Shown: piece after piece, positions 1-7,206 of the stretch
Position numbering within the stretch: position 1 is the stretch's first letter
How the letters are laid out: every line of letters starts with the position of its first letter
Source: Magnetococcales bacterium
GTDB lineage: Bacteria > Pseudomonadota > Magnetococcia > Magnetococcales > DC0425bin3
Direction: 5' to 3'
DNA length: 39,668 nt
Assembly: GCA_015228935.1 (NCBI GenBank)
Contig: JADGCO010000037.1
Span: 1-39,668, forward strand
Translations under genes and position numbers: made by a program
The notes under the pieces: generated by a model
What the model was told of the DNA's origin: nothing
The model's input: only the letters and a program-made list of their open reading frames with translations
Database searches by the model: none

Positions 1-182
1 ATTACGAAAAAAAATACGCCGCCCACGGCCCGGTTGCCGTGGTCTGCCGCAAGCGTGGCGACAAACCCGGGGATGACCTCTACAAATTGCACAACATTCA
101 ATATCTGAAAGAGACTCAGGAGTTTGCCACCCGGGACCAGGATCCAGAGAAGGTTTATGATCCCCCAACCGGCTGGTCATGA
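1..182 (+). CDS. 3' end of an unrecognised protein (partial)
   Basis: The frame starting at base 3 is open from the window edge to a TGA at 180-182, giving about 59 C-terminal residues that end in DPPTGWS. The segment is hydrophilic and charged, with no membrane helix or motif I recognise. Codon use looks like that of the GC-rich genes nearby, so I take it as the tail of a real gene whose body lies outside the window. It converges with the ion-channel gene on the other strand, whose stop is 12 bases further on. No function can be assigned. Confidence 0.5.
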   Translation, partial: YEKKYAAHGPVAVVCRKRGDKPGDDLYKLHNIQYLKETQEFATRDQDPEKVYDPPTGWS

Positions 183-194
183 TCTTTCGGTGGA

Positions 195-1547
195 TCAGGA
201 CTCTTTGCGGGAGGTATAGCGGGTCCGAACCACGCCATCCAATTGCAGACCGAAATCCGGATAGCTTTTGACAACCCGGGTGAAATCACTCCTGCTCAAC
301 ACGTAGAGATCGCAGAAGGTAATGGCCCGCACCGTGGCTGTTCTTTCCACATCCCGCAACAGGGCCACTTCCCCGAAGAAGGAACCGGCCCGCAGCTTGA
401 CCAGCGGATGTCCTTCCGGGGTCAGGACCTCCACCACACCGTGACTCAGGAAAAACATTTCATCGCCTTTGTCGCCGGCGCGAATCACCTGTTCGCGTGG
501 GGTGCAGATACGGGTGGTCAGACACTCGACCATATCCGACAGACACTCTTCGGAGGCCTGGGCAAAAAAGGGCACGTTGCGCAACATGACCATGTTGACG
601 TACCGGTTGATTTCCCTTTGCAACTCTGGCGGCAGCTCCTGAAGAATTTCGGAGGTCAAAGCCGCCCTTTCCGTCATGAAATGATTGTAGAAGCTGAAAA
701 TATCACCCTGGAGACGCAAGGGGATGTTGTACTGTCGCATGAAGGCAGAGAGGGCAGCGAATTTTTCCTGGCGCCGGTTTTCGAACGAGTTGGCGTTGGC
801 GATGGTGGTGGAAATGTTGCCGATGATGAAACCATACATGCCGATGCCGACCACCATTACCAGGGTGGCATAGATGCGTGAAATATCCGTCGTGGGCGTA
901 ATATCTCCATAGCCGACCGTCGCCACGGTGACCACGAGCCAATACATGGCCTGGATGTAGATGGAGAGCGGCTCCTTGTTGGGCGTTTCGTGGAGAAGGA
1001 TCCAGCCACAGGCCAGGGCATTGAGTCCCATGACCACCCAGAACAACATTTTCAGCACTTTCAACCGGTGACTGGCCCCCAATCGGATGGTGTCAACCAG
1101 GGCATGTTCGGTATGAGAACGCAGGTCGGCCATGACACTGGGAACCAGCACGAGACGCAGGGCGCGTGTCAAACGCACGGTGCGTATCAAGGCCAGCGCT
1201 TGCGGATCGTTGCCAAAATAGAACAAACACAACAGATCCCAGGGAATTGTGGAAATGAGATCGATGATAAACCGGCTCTTCAAATAGCGTCTGCGGATGG
1301 CATGGATATCCGTGATCTGTTCACCATCCTTCAGAAAGGGGGTGTGAAAGTTGACATACATATCCACCATGAAAAATATGGTCAAAACCACATCCAGCAT
1401 GTAGGACCAGTCGGGAATATCCAGTTTGAGAGCGATTTCAATCGGTACGGAAAGTCCATACCAACTGACCGCCATGAGAATGACGTAGTCCCAATAGATG
1501 CGGAAGCGTCCCTTGGGTATCAGGAAGGATTGTTTCTTTTCGGACAT
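195..1547 (-). CDS. Cyclic-nucleotide-gated voltage-sensor potassium channel
   Basis: An inner-membrane potassium channel of the six-helix voltage-sensor superfamily with a C-terminal cyclic-nucleotide-binding domain. The N-terminal third has hydrophobic helices, and the S4-like segment (LIRTVRLTRALRLVL) carries regularly spaced arginines. The pore loop has the potassium filter TVGYGD. The last ~130 residues form the nucleotide-binding domain, with the phosphate cassette GSFFGEVALLRDVERTATV, whose FGE and R-T-A residues are typical of cAMP/cGMP binders. I start at the ATG giving MSEKKQS; the frame stays open 5 codons upstream to a GTG, which would also work. About 450 residues is normal for bacterial channels of this type. 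It stands alone on the minus strand. Nucleotide specificity cannot be read from the sequence. Confidence 0.9.
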   Translation of the reverse strand: MSEKKQSFLIPKGRFRIYWDYVILMAVSWYGLSVPIEIALKLDIPDWSYMLDVVLTIFFMVDMYVNFHTPFLKDGEQITDIHAIRRRYLKSRFIIDLISTIPWDLLCLFYFGNDPQALALIRTVRLTRALRLVLVPSVMADLRSHTEHALVDTIRLGASHRLKVLKMLFWVVMGLNALACGWILLHETPNKEPLSIYIQAMYWLVVTVATVGYGDITPTTDISRIYATLVMVVGIGMYGFIIGNISTTIANANSFENRRQEKFAALSAFMRQYNIPLRLQGDIFSFYNHFMTERAALTSEILQELPPELQREINRYVNMVMLRNVPFFAQASEECLSDMVECLTTRICTPREQVIRAGDKGDEMFFLSHGVVEVLTPEGHPLVKLRAGSFFGEVALLRDVERTATVRAITFCDLYVLSRSDFTRVVKSYPDFGLQLDGVVRTRYTSRKES

Positions 1548-1916
1548 GCGGCCCATCCACACTGAAAATTCAGATCGTCAAACTTTCCACATGGCTCCAG
1601 ACGGGACACACCCCCAAAACGCCCATCCCACCCGGCTACATCGCAATTATGGAGTCAGACCTGAGCGTCCGTAAAGGGTCTGTTAAAAAATTTTCGATCT
1701 GGATTGTTGTGGATTTCACAACCGAAGGAGTGACCAGACCGCAAAGAGTGGCCAGACCAGAGGATTGACCTGGAATCATCCGATACAAAAGGACTGCAAA
1801 CAGAATGGCCGGAGATGATTCGGCAATCTCCGGCCATGATTCTGCATGCCCGGCTGGACATGCCTGAACTGAAATTCGGAAAGGATCCAGGGATACCTGG
1901 GATCCTTGCCGTGGGA
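1548..1916. other. Gene-free stretch with degenerate repeats and a palindrome
   Basis: About 370 bases between the channel gene and the small gene at 1917. I see no convincing gene; the open frames here lack ribosome sites and lie opposite the small gene. The stretch contains short imperfect direct repeats around 1725-1765 (GTGACCAGACC, GTGGCCAGACC) and a perfect hairpin at 1805-1837, listed separately. Confidence 0.5.
1805..1837. repeat. Perfect 12-bp inverted repeat
   Basis: Arms ATGGCCGGAGAT (1805-1816) and ATCTCCGGCCAT (1826-1837) are exact reverse complements around a 9-base loop. It lies 80 bases downstream of the stop of the minus-strand gene at 1917-2132. It could act as a transcription terminator for that gene, although no strong T-run follows on the minus strand. 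It could also be a protein-binding site. Confidence 0.55.
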
Positions 1917-2132
1917 TCAGATTTGATTCCGTATGCGACTGCCGCTCGTGGCGACTGCCGATTGAAAGGCAACCAGATTGCCGAAGCTTTCCACGGGAGT
2001 CTCATAGAAGAGCCGTTCCAGGTGTTCTGCTGCATCGACGGCCTCATCCCGGGTCAATCCTTCCGCAATGACCCGGCCATTATGGCACAGGAAAAAACCA
2101 ACTCCACCATCGTCAATACGAAAATGCTTCAT
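1917..2132 (-). CDS. Small hypothetical protein, 71 residues
   Basis: I choose the ATG giving MKHFRIDDGGVGFFL because a strong GGAGG sits 7-8 bases upstream; the frame is open further up but without such a site. The protein is soluble and mixed alpha/beta in character (GGVGFFLCHNGRVIAEGLTRDEAVDAAEHLERLF), like the short strand-strand-helix proteins common in proteobacteria. There is no signal peptide or membrane helix. I do not recognise the family. The next gene downstream on the same strand is the ion channel, about 370 bases away, so co-transcription is doubtful. Confidence 0.65.
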   Translation of the reverse strand: MKHFRIDDGGVGFFLCHNGRVIAEGLTRDEAVDAAEHLERLFYETPVESFGNLVAFQSAVATSGSRIRNQI

Positions 2133-2225
2133 GATACGTCCTCCTTCTTTCTTTTTATATAGCCTTCCGTAGATGCCACTCGGCACGCCCTGTGTCTCGC
2201 AAAACAAATGCCAAACAAATAAATT

Positions 2226-2251
2226 TTGTTGAACAAAAATTAAATCAACAA
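2226..2251. promoter_or_regulatory. AT-rich inverted repeat in an intergenic region
   Basis: TTGTTGA (2226-2232) and TCAACAA (2245-2251) form a 7-bp inverted repeat around an A/T spacer. It lies upstream of the minus-strand gene starting at 2132 and upstream of the plus-strand two-component genes. The surroundings (2208-2252) are much richer in A+T than the rest, as expected for a promoter zone. An operator role is a guess. Confidence 0.25.
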
Positions 2252-2252
2252 G

Positions 2253-2573
2253 TTGGCTACACCCGGCCTTGTTTCATGCTTCCTTTCAACCGGAACTCCC
2301 CTCCCGGGAACAGTGACTATCGGCAAGGAATGCCGGGCGGATGGGAAAATTGTGACCCGGCTGCACACGGAAAAAAAATGTCCCGCAAATCAAATCCTGG
2401 CATCAGGATGGTTTCTTATGATCGACAGAAATGGCATACTGCATCGTTCGAGAGTGTCCAGCGCCCGACAGGAGCCTGTGTCACCCAATGATCTGGACAC
2501 CCAAGCCGGATATCGGTCCGATCAAGACAAACCAAACGGTTCGGATCCCCTTGTCGTGCTGATTCTGCAATGA
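2253..2573 (+). CDS. Possible small protein before the response regulator
   Basis: An open frame of up to 106 codons that would need a TTG start (or an internal GTG near 2319) and ends 10 bases before the response regulator ATG. The middle part (ILASGWFLMIDRNGILHRSRVSS) looks protein-like, but no family is recognisable and there is no clear ribosome site. Its placement directly before a two-component gene suits a small co-transcribed gene. A non-coding leader explains the data equally well. Confidence 0.3.
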   Translation: MATPGLVSCFLSTGTPLPGTVTIGKECRADGKIVTRLHTEKKCPANQILASGWFLMIDRNGILHRSRVSSARQEPVSPNDLDTQAGYRSDQDKPNGSDPLVVLILQ

Positions 2574-2583
2574 GGCTGACCCC

Positions 2584-2985
2584 ATGAGGATTTTGATCGT
2601 CGATGACCAGTTCAACAATCGCATGCTGCTGGAAAAAATCCTGACCAAATACGGCTCCTGCGATTTTGCCGCCAATGGTCTGGAGGCTGTGGAAACGTTC
2701 CAGTTTGCCCTGGAAGATGGCAACCCCTACAACCTCGTATGCCTGGATATCATGATGCCCGTCATGGATGGCCAGGAAGCCCTGGCACGCATGCGGGAAA
2801 TCGAGGACAAAAGCGGTATCAGCTCTTCCTCTCCGGCGGTGATTTTCATGATCAGCGCCCTGGATACCGAAGAACAGGTCGTCAAGGCCTTTTTCCGGGG
2901 AGGCTGCAACGATTACATCACCAAACCGGTCACAACGGCCAAGATTTTGCAGAAACTCAAAGAGTACGGTCTCGTCTCCGAGTAG
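2584..2985 (+). CDS. Single-domain CheY-like response regulator
   Basis: A stand-alone receiver of 133 residues with no output domain. It keeps all phosphorylation residues: the acidic pair D7-D8 (ILIVDDQ), the phospho-acceptor D55 in LDIMMPVMDG, the switch residue S91 and K114 in YITKPV. Proteins like this pass phosphate between kinases or act by protein contact, as CheY does. It lies 59 bases upstream of the hybrid kinase gene on the same strand, so the two are probably one operon, with the kinase (which carries several receivers) as likely partner. The start is the first ATG of the frame. Confidence 0.92.
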   Translation: MRILIVDDQFNNRMLLEKILTKYGSCDFAANGLEAVETFQFALEDGNPYNLVCLDIMMPVMDGQEALARMREIEDKSGISSSSPAVIFMISALDTEEQVVKAFFRGGCNDYITKPVTTAKILQKLKEYGLVSE

Positions 2986-3044
2986 GCTCCATCCGGATTC
3001 CGGCAGGGTCAACCCCGGAAACCTCTTGTCGTGGATATTCCATC

Positions 3045-6000
3045 ATGGATTCATTGCTGATCGTCGAAGATTCGCGGAGCTTCGCCTCCCTGCTCAGAAG
3101 TCGCCTGCAGGCAACCTTTCCCTGTGAAGTGATTCTGGCCCGTGACTATGCCGAGGCCCAAAAATGGGTCACATCGAAACGGGGCGGCTGTTTTCTGGGT
3201 ATCCTCGATCTGCATCTTCCCGACGCCCAGGATGGCGAAATCGTCGATCTGATCCTCTCACACAAAATTCCCGCCATCGTTTTGACTGGAGAGTTCAAGG
3301 AGGATTTGCGCAGCAAGGTCCTTTCCAAGGGAGTGCTGGACTATTTCATCAAGGATAGCGTTCACGTCATTGATTCGGTCATTTATTTTATCCAGCGCCT
3401 GCGGCAGAACCAGAATATTCAGGTCCTGGTGGTGGACGACTCCCGCAGTTTTCGTTTCAGCCTGTGCCGGTTTTTGCGTCTGTATGGTTTCAAGGTGCTG
3501 GAGGCAGCCGACGGCAAACAGGCCTTGCAGGTCCTGGATGAAAACAATGTGCGCATGGTGATCTCCGACTACGAAATGCCGGGCATGGATGGTTTCCAGT
3601 TGACCAAACAAATCCGCGCCAAATATCCCCGCGACCACGTGGCCGTCATCGGTCTCTCCTCGCATGGAGACATGAATCTCGCCGCACAGTTCATCAAGGC
3701 CGGAGCCAACGATTTCTTGATCAAACCGTTTCGCAATGAAGAACTGTTCTGCCGCGTCTCGCAAAACGTCGAGCTGATCGAAAAATATGAAGCTCTGGAA
3801 GGCCTGGTTCAGGAACGCACCAAACGTCTGGAAGAGACCCTCGTCAAACTCCGCAGCCGGGAAAATCACCTCAAATCAGTCCTGGAAAGTGCCCTGGATG
3901 CCATCGTGACCATCGACAAGGACGGACGCCTGGTCGATTTCAATCCGGCAGCGGAAAAATTGTTCGGCTACAGCCGCGACCAACTGCTGGGTAAACCCAT
4001 TACCGATACGATCATGCCCCCGCACGCCCGCGATGCCCACAATGCGGCGTTTTCCCGGCGGCTTACCTTGGGAGAAGAGACCGTCAACCTGAAACGACGG
4101 GTCGAAGTCCAGGGTTTGCGACGGGATGGTCTGGTAATCGACCTGGAAATGGCTCTGACCTCCCTGAGCAACGATGGCCGCCTGTTCTTCACCGGCTTCA
4201 TGCACGACATCACCGAACGCAAGCAGCTCGTCAAATCCCTGGAAGAAACCTTGACCGTGGCCGAGTCGGCCAACCGGGCCAAAAGCGAATTCCTGGCCAA
4301 CATGAGCCATGAAATCCGTACCCCCATGAATGCCGTCATCGGCATGACGGATCTGCTTCTGGAAGGAAATCCCTCGCCAGAGCAGCGAGAATATCTTGAA
4401 ATTGTTCAGAATTCTTCCAGATCCCTGCTGGAGCTGATCAATGGCATTCTGGACCTTTCCAAAATCGAGGCCGGCCACCTCAAACTGGAACAGATTCCCT
4501 TCGATCTGTTGGGCCGGGTCGAAAACGCCTGCGAGGGATTGGCCGTCAAGGCCCACCAGAAAGATCTCGATCTGCTGTGCCATGTGGCGCACGATCTTCC
4601 GGAAACCCTGGTCGGCGACCCGTTGCGCCTCAATCAGGTGTTGATCAACCTGCTCAGCAATGCCATCAAGTTTACCAATGCTGGAGAAGTGGTGTTGCGG
4701 GTGCGCGCTGCCCAGCCGGGCGATGTGCCGGGCAACAAGGTGCGTCCACCGGGATTGGGCAATCGGGCCATGCTCCATTTTTCCGTCACGGATACGGGTG
4801 TCGGTATCCCGCGTGATCGACAGGAAAAAATATTTGAACGCTTTACCCAGGCAGACGGTTCCACAACGCGACAGTTCGGAGGATCCGGGCTGGGGTTGAC
4901 CATCAGCCGCAGTCTGGTAGCCATGATGAGCGGCGAAATGTGGGTGGAAAGCGAAGAGGGATTTGGCAGCACGTTTCATTTCACGGCTGAATTCGGTCTG
5001 GGCAAGCGGGGATCCGATCAACCAGGCCGCATCATGGAGGACCGGGTTGGTCATCCGGCAACCGAACAACTGGCTGCCCTCTCCATCCTGACAGTCTGGA
5101 AAAGTGCTGTCGGCCGGGAGATCGTGCGGGAAATCCTGACCCACGCCGGTGCCCATGTCCAGGAGGCCTCCGATGTGCCCGAAATGATGGAAGCCCTTGA
5201 ACGGGCGAAAAAGCGCATGCGTCCCTTTGATGTCCTGGTTCTGGATCATGGTGTCCTGGATCAGGACAACCAGCCGCCGGAGGCGTGGCGCGCCCATGCG
5301 GGCTGGCATGGCAATGCGGTTCTTTTGTTGCCGACCCATCTGCGTCTGGAAGATGTTGAAAATGCCTGTCGCCTGGATGGTCAGGTTTGCTGTCGCAAAC
5401 CCATCAAAAAATTTGCCCTGTTGCGCACCGTCAAACAGACCATGGGTATTGTCGCGTCCCAGGAACCTGCCAAACTTGTCGTCAAGACCGAACCCGCAGC
5501 CAAGCCCATGGAGAATCCCAGCCGCATTCTTCTGGTCGAGGATCTGGTCAACAATCAAAAACTGGCCCTGGCCATTCTGGAGCGGGCCGGACACCGGGTC
5601 ACGGTGGCCAACAATGGCATGGAAGCCCTGGATGCCATGGCCAATGCCGATTTCGATCTGATCCTGATGGACCTGCAAATGCCTGAAATGGATGGCCATG
5701 AAACCACCCGGGTCATTCGGGCCGGGGAAGGTCCCATGATCGGCAAGAAGGAAATTCCCATCATCGCCGTGACGGCCCACGCCCTGGAAGAGGAGAGACA
5801 GCGTTGTCAGACAGAGGGCATGAACGGCTTCTTGCGCAAACCCTACCGTCCACAGGAACTGATCGACGCCATCAATCCCTTCCTGGCCAAATCGACTGCC
5901 GCCCGGCGACCACCACCACCCAAGATCATCAAAACCAGTGAAACACCCGTCCTGAAACCCGTGGTGGGTGATGCGGCAGACTTTGTCCGCAACCGGGAAA

Positions 6001-6263
6001 TTTTCCTGAAGGAAGGACCCGACAAGTTGCGTTCCCTGCAACATCAACTGGAAATCAAGGACCCCATGCAGGCCCGCAAGGCCGCCGAATGGATCAAGAA
6101 TGCCGCTACTGATGTGGGAGCATCGCGGGTGCGCATCAAGGCCATGTTGCTGGCCGGCAAGGCAGAAATGAAAAACTGGACCGAGTCCGAAACCATCTTT
6201 GCCGATCTCACCCAGGAAGTGGAAAAAGCCTTGGAAATGCTTGCAGAAACGTCCGTTTCCTGA
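3045..6263 (+). CDS. Hybrid histidine kinase with four receiver-like domains and a degenerate HPt
   Basis: A 1072-residue cytoplasmic signalling protein with no membrane segments. In order: receiver 1 (D55 in LDLHLPD); receiver 2 (D175 in SDYEMPG, K in IKPF); a short coiled linker; a PAS domain (about 275-395, SALDAIVTIDKDGRLVDFNPAAE); HisKA with the phosphorylated H422 in MSHEIRTPMN; an HATPase domain with N box (LINLLSNAIKFT), DTGVGIP and GGSGLGLTI; a divergent third receiver (D734, RKPI); a canonical fourth receiver (D876 in MDLQMPEMDG); and a C-terminal HPt-like helical segment. In the HPt segment the usual AAHxLKGSA reads AAEWIKNAA, so the phospho-histidine is replaced by E1015. The start is the ATG giving MDSLLIVED; the frame extends upstream into the previous gene, but that part is not domain-like. 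The input signal is unknown; probable partner is the upstream receiver protein. Confidence 0.93.
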   Translation: MDSLLIVEDSRSFASLLRSRLQATFPCEVILARDYAEAQKWVTSKRGGCFLGILDLHLPDAQDGEIVDLILSHKIPAIVLTGEFKEDLRSKVLSKGVLDYFIKDSVHVIDSVIYFIQRLRQNQNIQVLVVDDSRSFRFSLCRFLRLYGFKVLEAADGKQALQVLDENNVRMVISDYEMPGMDGFQLTKQIRAKYPRDHVAVIGLSSHGDMNLAAQFIKAGANDFLIKPFRNEELFCRVSQNVELIEKYEALEGLVQERTKRLEETLVKLRSRENHLKSVLESALDAIVTIDKDGRLVDFNPAAEKLFGYSRDQLLGKPITDTIMPPHARDAHNAAFSRRLTLGEETVNLKRRVEVQGLRRDGLVIDLEMALTSLSNDGRLFFTGFMHDITERKQLVKSLEETLTVAESANRAKSEFLANMSHEIRTPMNAVIGMTDLLLEGNPSPEQREYLEIVQNSSRSLLELINGILDLSKIEAGHLKLEQIPFDLLGRVENACEGLAVKAHQKDLDLLCHVAHDLPETLVGDPLRLNQVLINLLSNAIKFTNAGEVVLRVRAAQPGDVPGNKVRPPGLGNRAMLHFSVTDTGVGIPRDRQEKIFERFTQADGSTTRQFGGSGLGLTISRSLVAMMSGEMWVESEEGFGSTFHFTAEFGLGKRGSDQPGRIMEDRVGHPATEQLAALSILTVWKSAVGREIVREILTHAGAHVQEASDVPEMMEALERAKKRMRPFDVLVLDHGVLDQDNQPPEAWRAHAGWHGNAVLLLPTHLRLEDVENACRLDGQVCCRKPIKKFALLRTVKQTMGIVASQEPAKLVVKTEPAAKPMENPSRILLVEDLVNNQKLALAILERAGHRVTVANNGMEALDAMANADFDLILMDLQMPEMDGHETTRVIRAGEGPMIGKKEIPIIAVTAHALEEERQRCQTEGMNGFLRKPYRPQELIDAINPFLAKSTAARRPPPPKIIKTSETPVLKPVVGDAADFVRNREIFLKEGPDKLRSLQHQLEIKDPMQARKAAEWIKNAATDVGASRVRIKAMLLAGKAEMKNWTESETIFADLTQEVEKALEMLAETSVS

Positions 6264-6367
6264 ACCCGGGAGGTTCTGCTGCGTCCGCCAAAACTGTGCC
6301 GCTGTACGATTGCATCTGGCGTGCAGAGATGAACTTCTTGTTGAAATAAAGACTGGAGGGGAACAGA

Positions 6368-6988
6368 ATGGCCGAAATGTCCAGGATTGCTGACTTCAGG
6401 GATATCGGTGCGATTGGTACGGATCAACCCAGGCAGTCGTCCAGCGGTGGCAGCAGTGGAGGAGAGGGTGGGATGGAAGCACGAGTCGCCAAACTTGAAT
6501 CGGATGTCAGCCACATTCAGACAGATGTGGCGGAGCTGAAGGCAGATATTCGGGAAATTCGGACGGATGTTGGCTTGTTGAAAAATGACGTTGCCGCCAT
6601 CAAGGCAACGTTGACCGCAGAATTTGCCGCCGTGCGTCGTGAGATGTCCCATTTTGCCACCAGGGATGAGGTCAAGGCCGAGATTAATTCTGTCAAGGCC
6701 GAGATCGGTTCTGTCAAGGCCGAGATCAGTTCTGTTAAGGTCGAGGTCAATTTTATCAAGGCCGAGATCAATTCTGTCAGGACTGAAGTCAGTTCTGTCA
6801 GGGCTGAAGTCAATTCTGTCAGGACTGAAGTCAGTTCTGTCAGGACTGAAGTCAGTTCTGTCAGGGCTGAAGTCAGTTCTGTCAGGGCTGATATCAGTGC
6901 CTTGGGAATGAAAATGGTGATGTGGTACATCGGTTCCACCTTCACGCTGGCCGGGCTTGTTGTCGCGGCACTCAAGCTTCTCCGCTGA
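6368..6988 (+). CDS. Coiled-coil protein of heptad repeats with C-terminal membrane anchor
   Basis: 206 residues. GGAGGGG lies 7 bases before the ATG. After a Gly/Ser-rich N-terminus (SSSGGSSGGEGG) the chain is an almost perfect heptad coiled coil from about residue 37 to 178, first irregular (LESDVSHIQTDVAELKADI), then eleven near-identical heptads (SVKAEIN, SVRTEVS and similar). One transmembrane helix (YIGSTFTLAGLVVAALKLL) closes the protein. The layout resembles the small membrane-anchored coiled-coil proteins of the CCDC90/DUF1640 type, but I cannot place it firmly. It probably forms oligomers at the membrane. It follows the kinase by 104 bases and converges with the deacetylase gene. 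Confidence 0.85.
   Translation: MAEMSRIADFRDIGAIGTDQPRQSSSGGSSGGEGGMEARVAKLESDVSHIQTDVAELKADIREIRTDVGLLKNDVAAIKATLTAEFAAVRREMSHFATRDEVKAEINSVKAEIGSVKAEISSVKVEVNFIKAEINSVRTEVSSVRAEVNSVRTEVSSVRTEVSSVRAEVSSVRADISALGMKMVMWYIGSTFTLAGLVVAALKLLR
6671..6901. repeat. Eleven tandem 21-bp repeats inside a coiled-coil gene
   Basis: Unit GTCAAGGCCGAGATCAATTCT and variants, eleven consecutive copies exactly in frame, each encoding one heptad. Early copies are of the AAGGCCGAG type, later ones AGGACTGAAG or AGGGCTGAAG, which suggests at least two rounds of expansion. The array keeps all three plus frames and a minus frame open, so the other ORFs here are shadows. Confidence 0.95.
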
Positions 6989-7206
6989 TTTTTTCTGCCA
7001 GCGATTTCGAATGGTAACCCACGATGACTTGGCCCATTGCCACGATGCGCTTCGTCTTATCCGAGAACTAATTGATTTTTAAGTATTTTCAAGCCAGGTG
7101 CATGATGCTTCTTCGGATGTGGAATTGTCATGTAAATTCAAGATGAACTGGTCATGGCAAGGCACCACCGAATTTTCCCGGAAACCATACTGCAAAATGG
7201 ACGGGG

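Noticed and set aside
1676-1700. GGGTCTGTTAAAAAATTTTCG and the similar GAGGCTGTCTAATAACTTG near 25270 as insertion-sequence ends
   Set aside because: They resemble common IS termini, but no partner end, target duplication or transposase remains nearby.
2739-3044. Upstream extension of the hybrid kinase frame into the response regulator gene
   Set aside because: It overlaps a well-supported gene in another frame, and the first receiver domain begins exactly at the ATG 3045.
3876-6047. A 723-codon minus-strand frame opposite the hybrid kinase
   Set aside because: It is the shadow of a clear kinase reading frame in GC-rich DNA and shows no motif.
6671-6901. Regular 21-bp repeats as a possible CRISPR array
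   Set aside because: Units are contiguous without spacers and in frame with a coding sequence.
6517-6975. Minus-strand frame of Leu/Thr repeats (ALTELTS) opposite the coiled coil
   Set aside because: It is a by-product of the 21-bp repeats; the plus frame has a ribosome site, ideal heptads and a membrane anchor.
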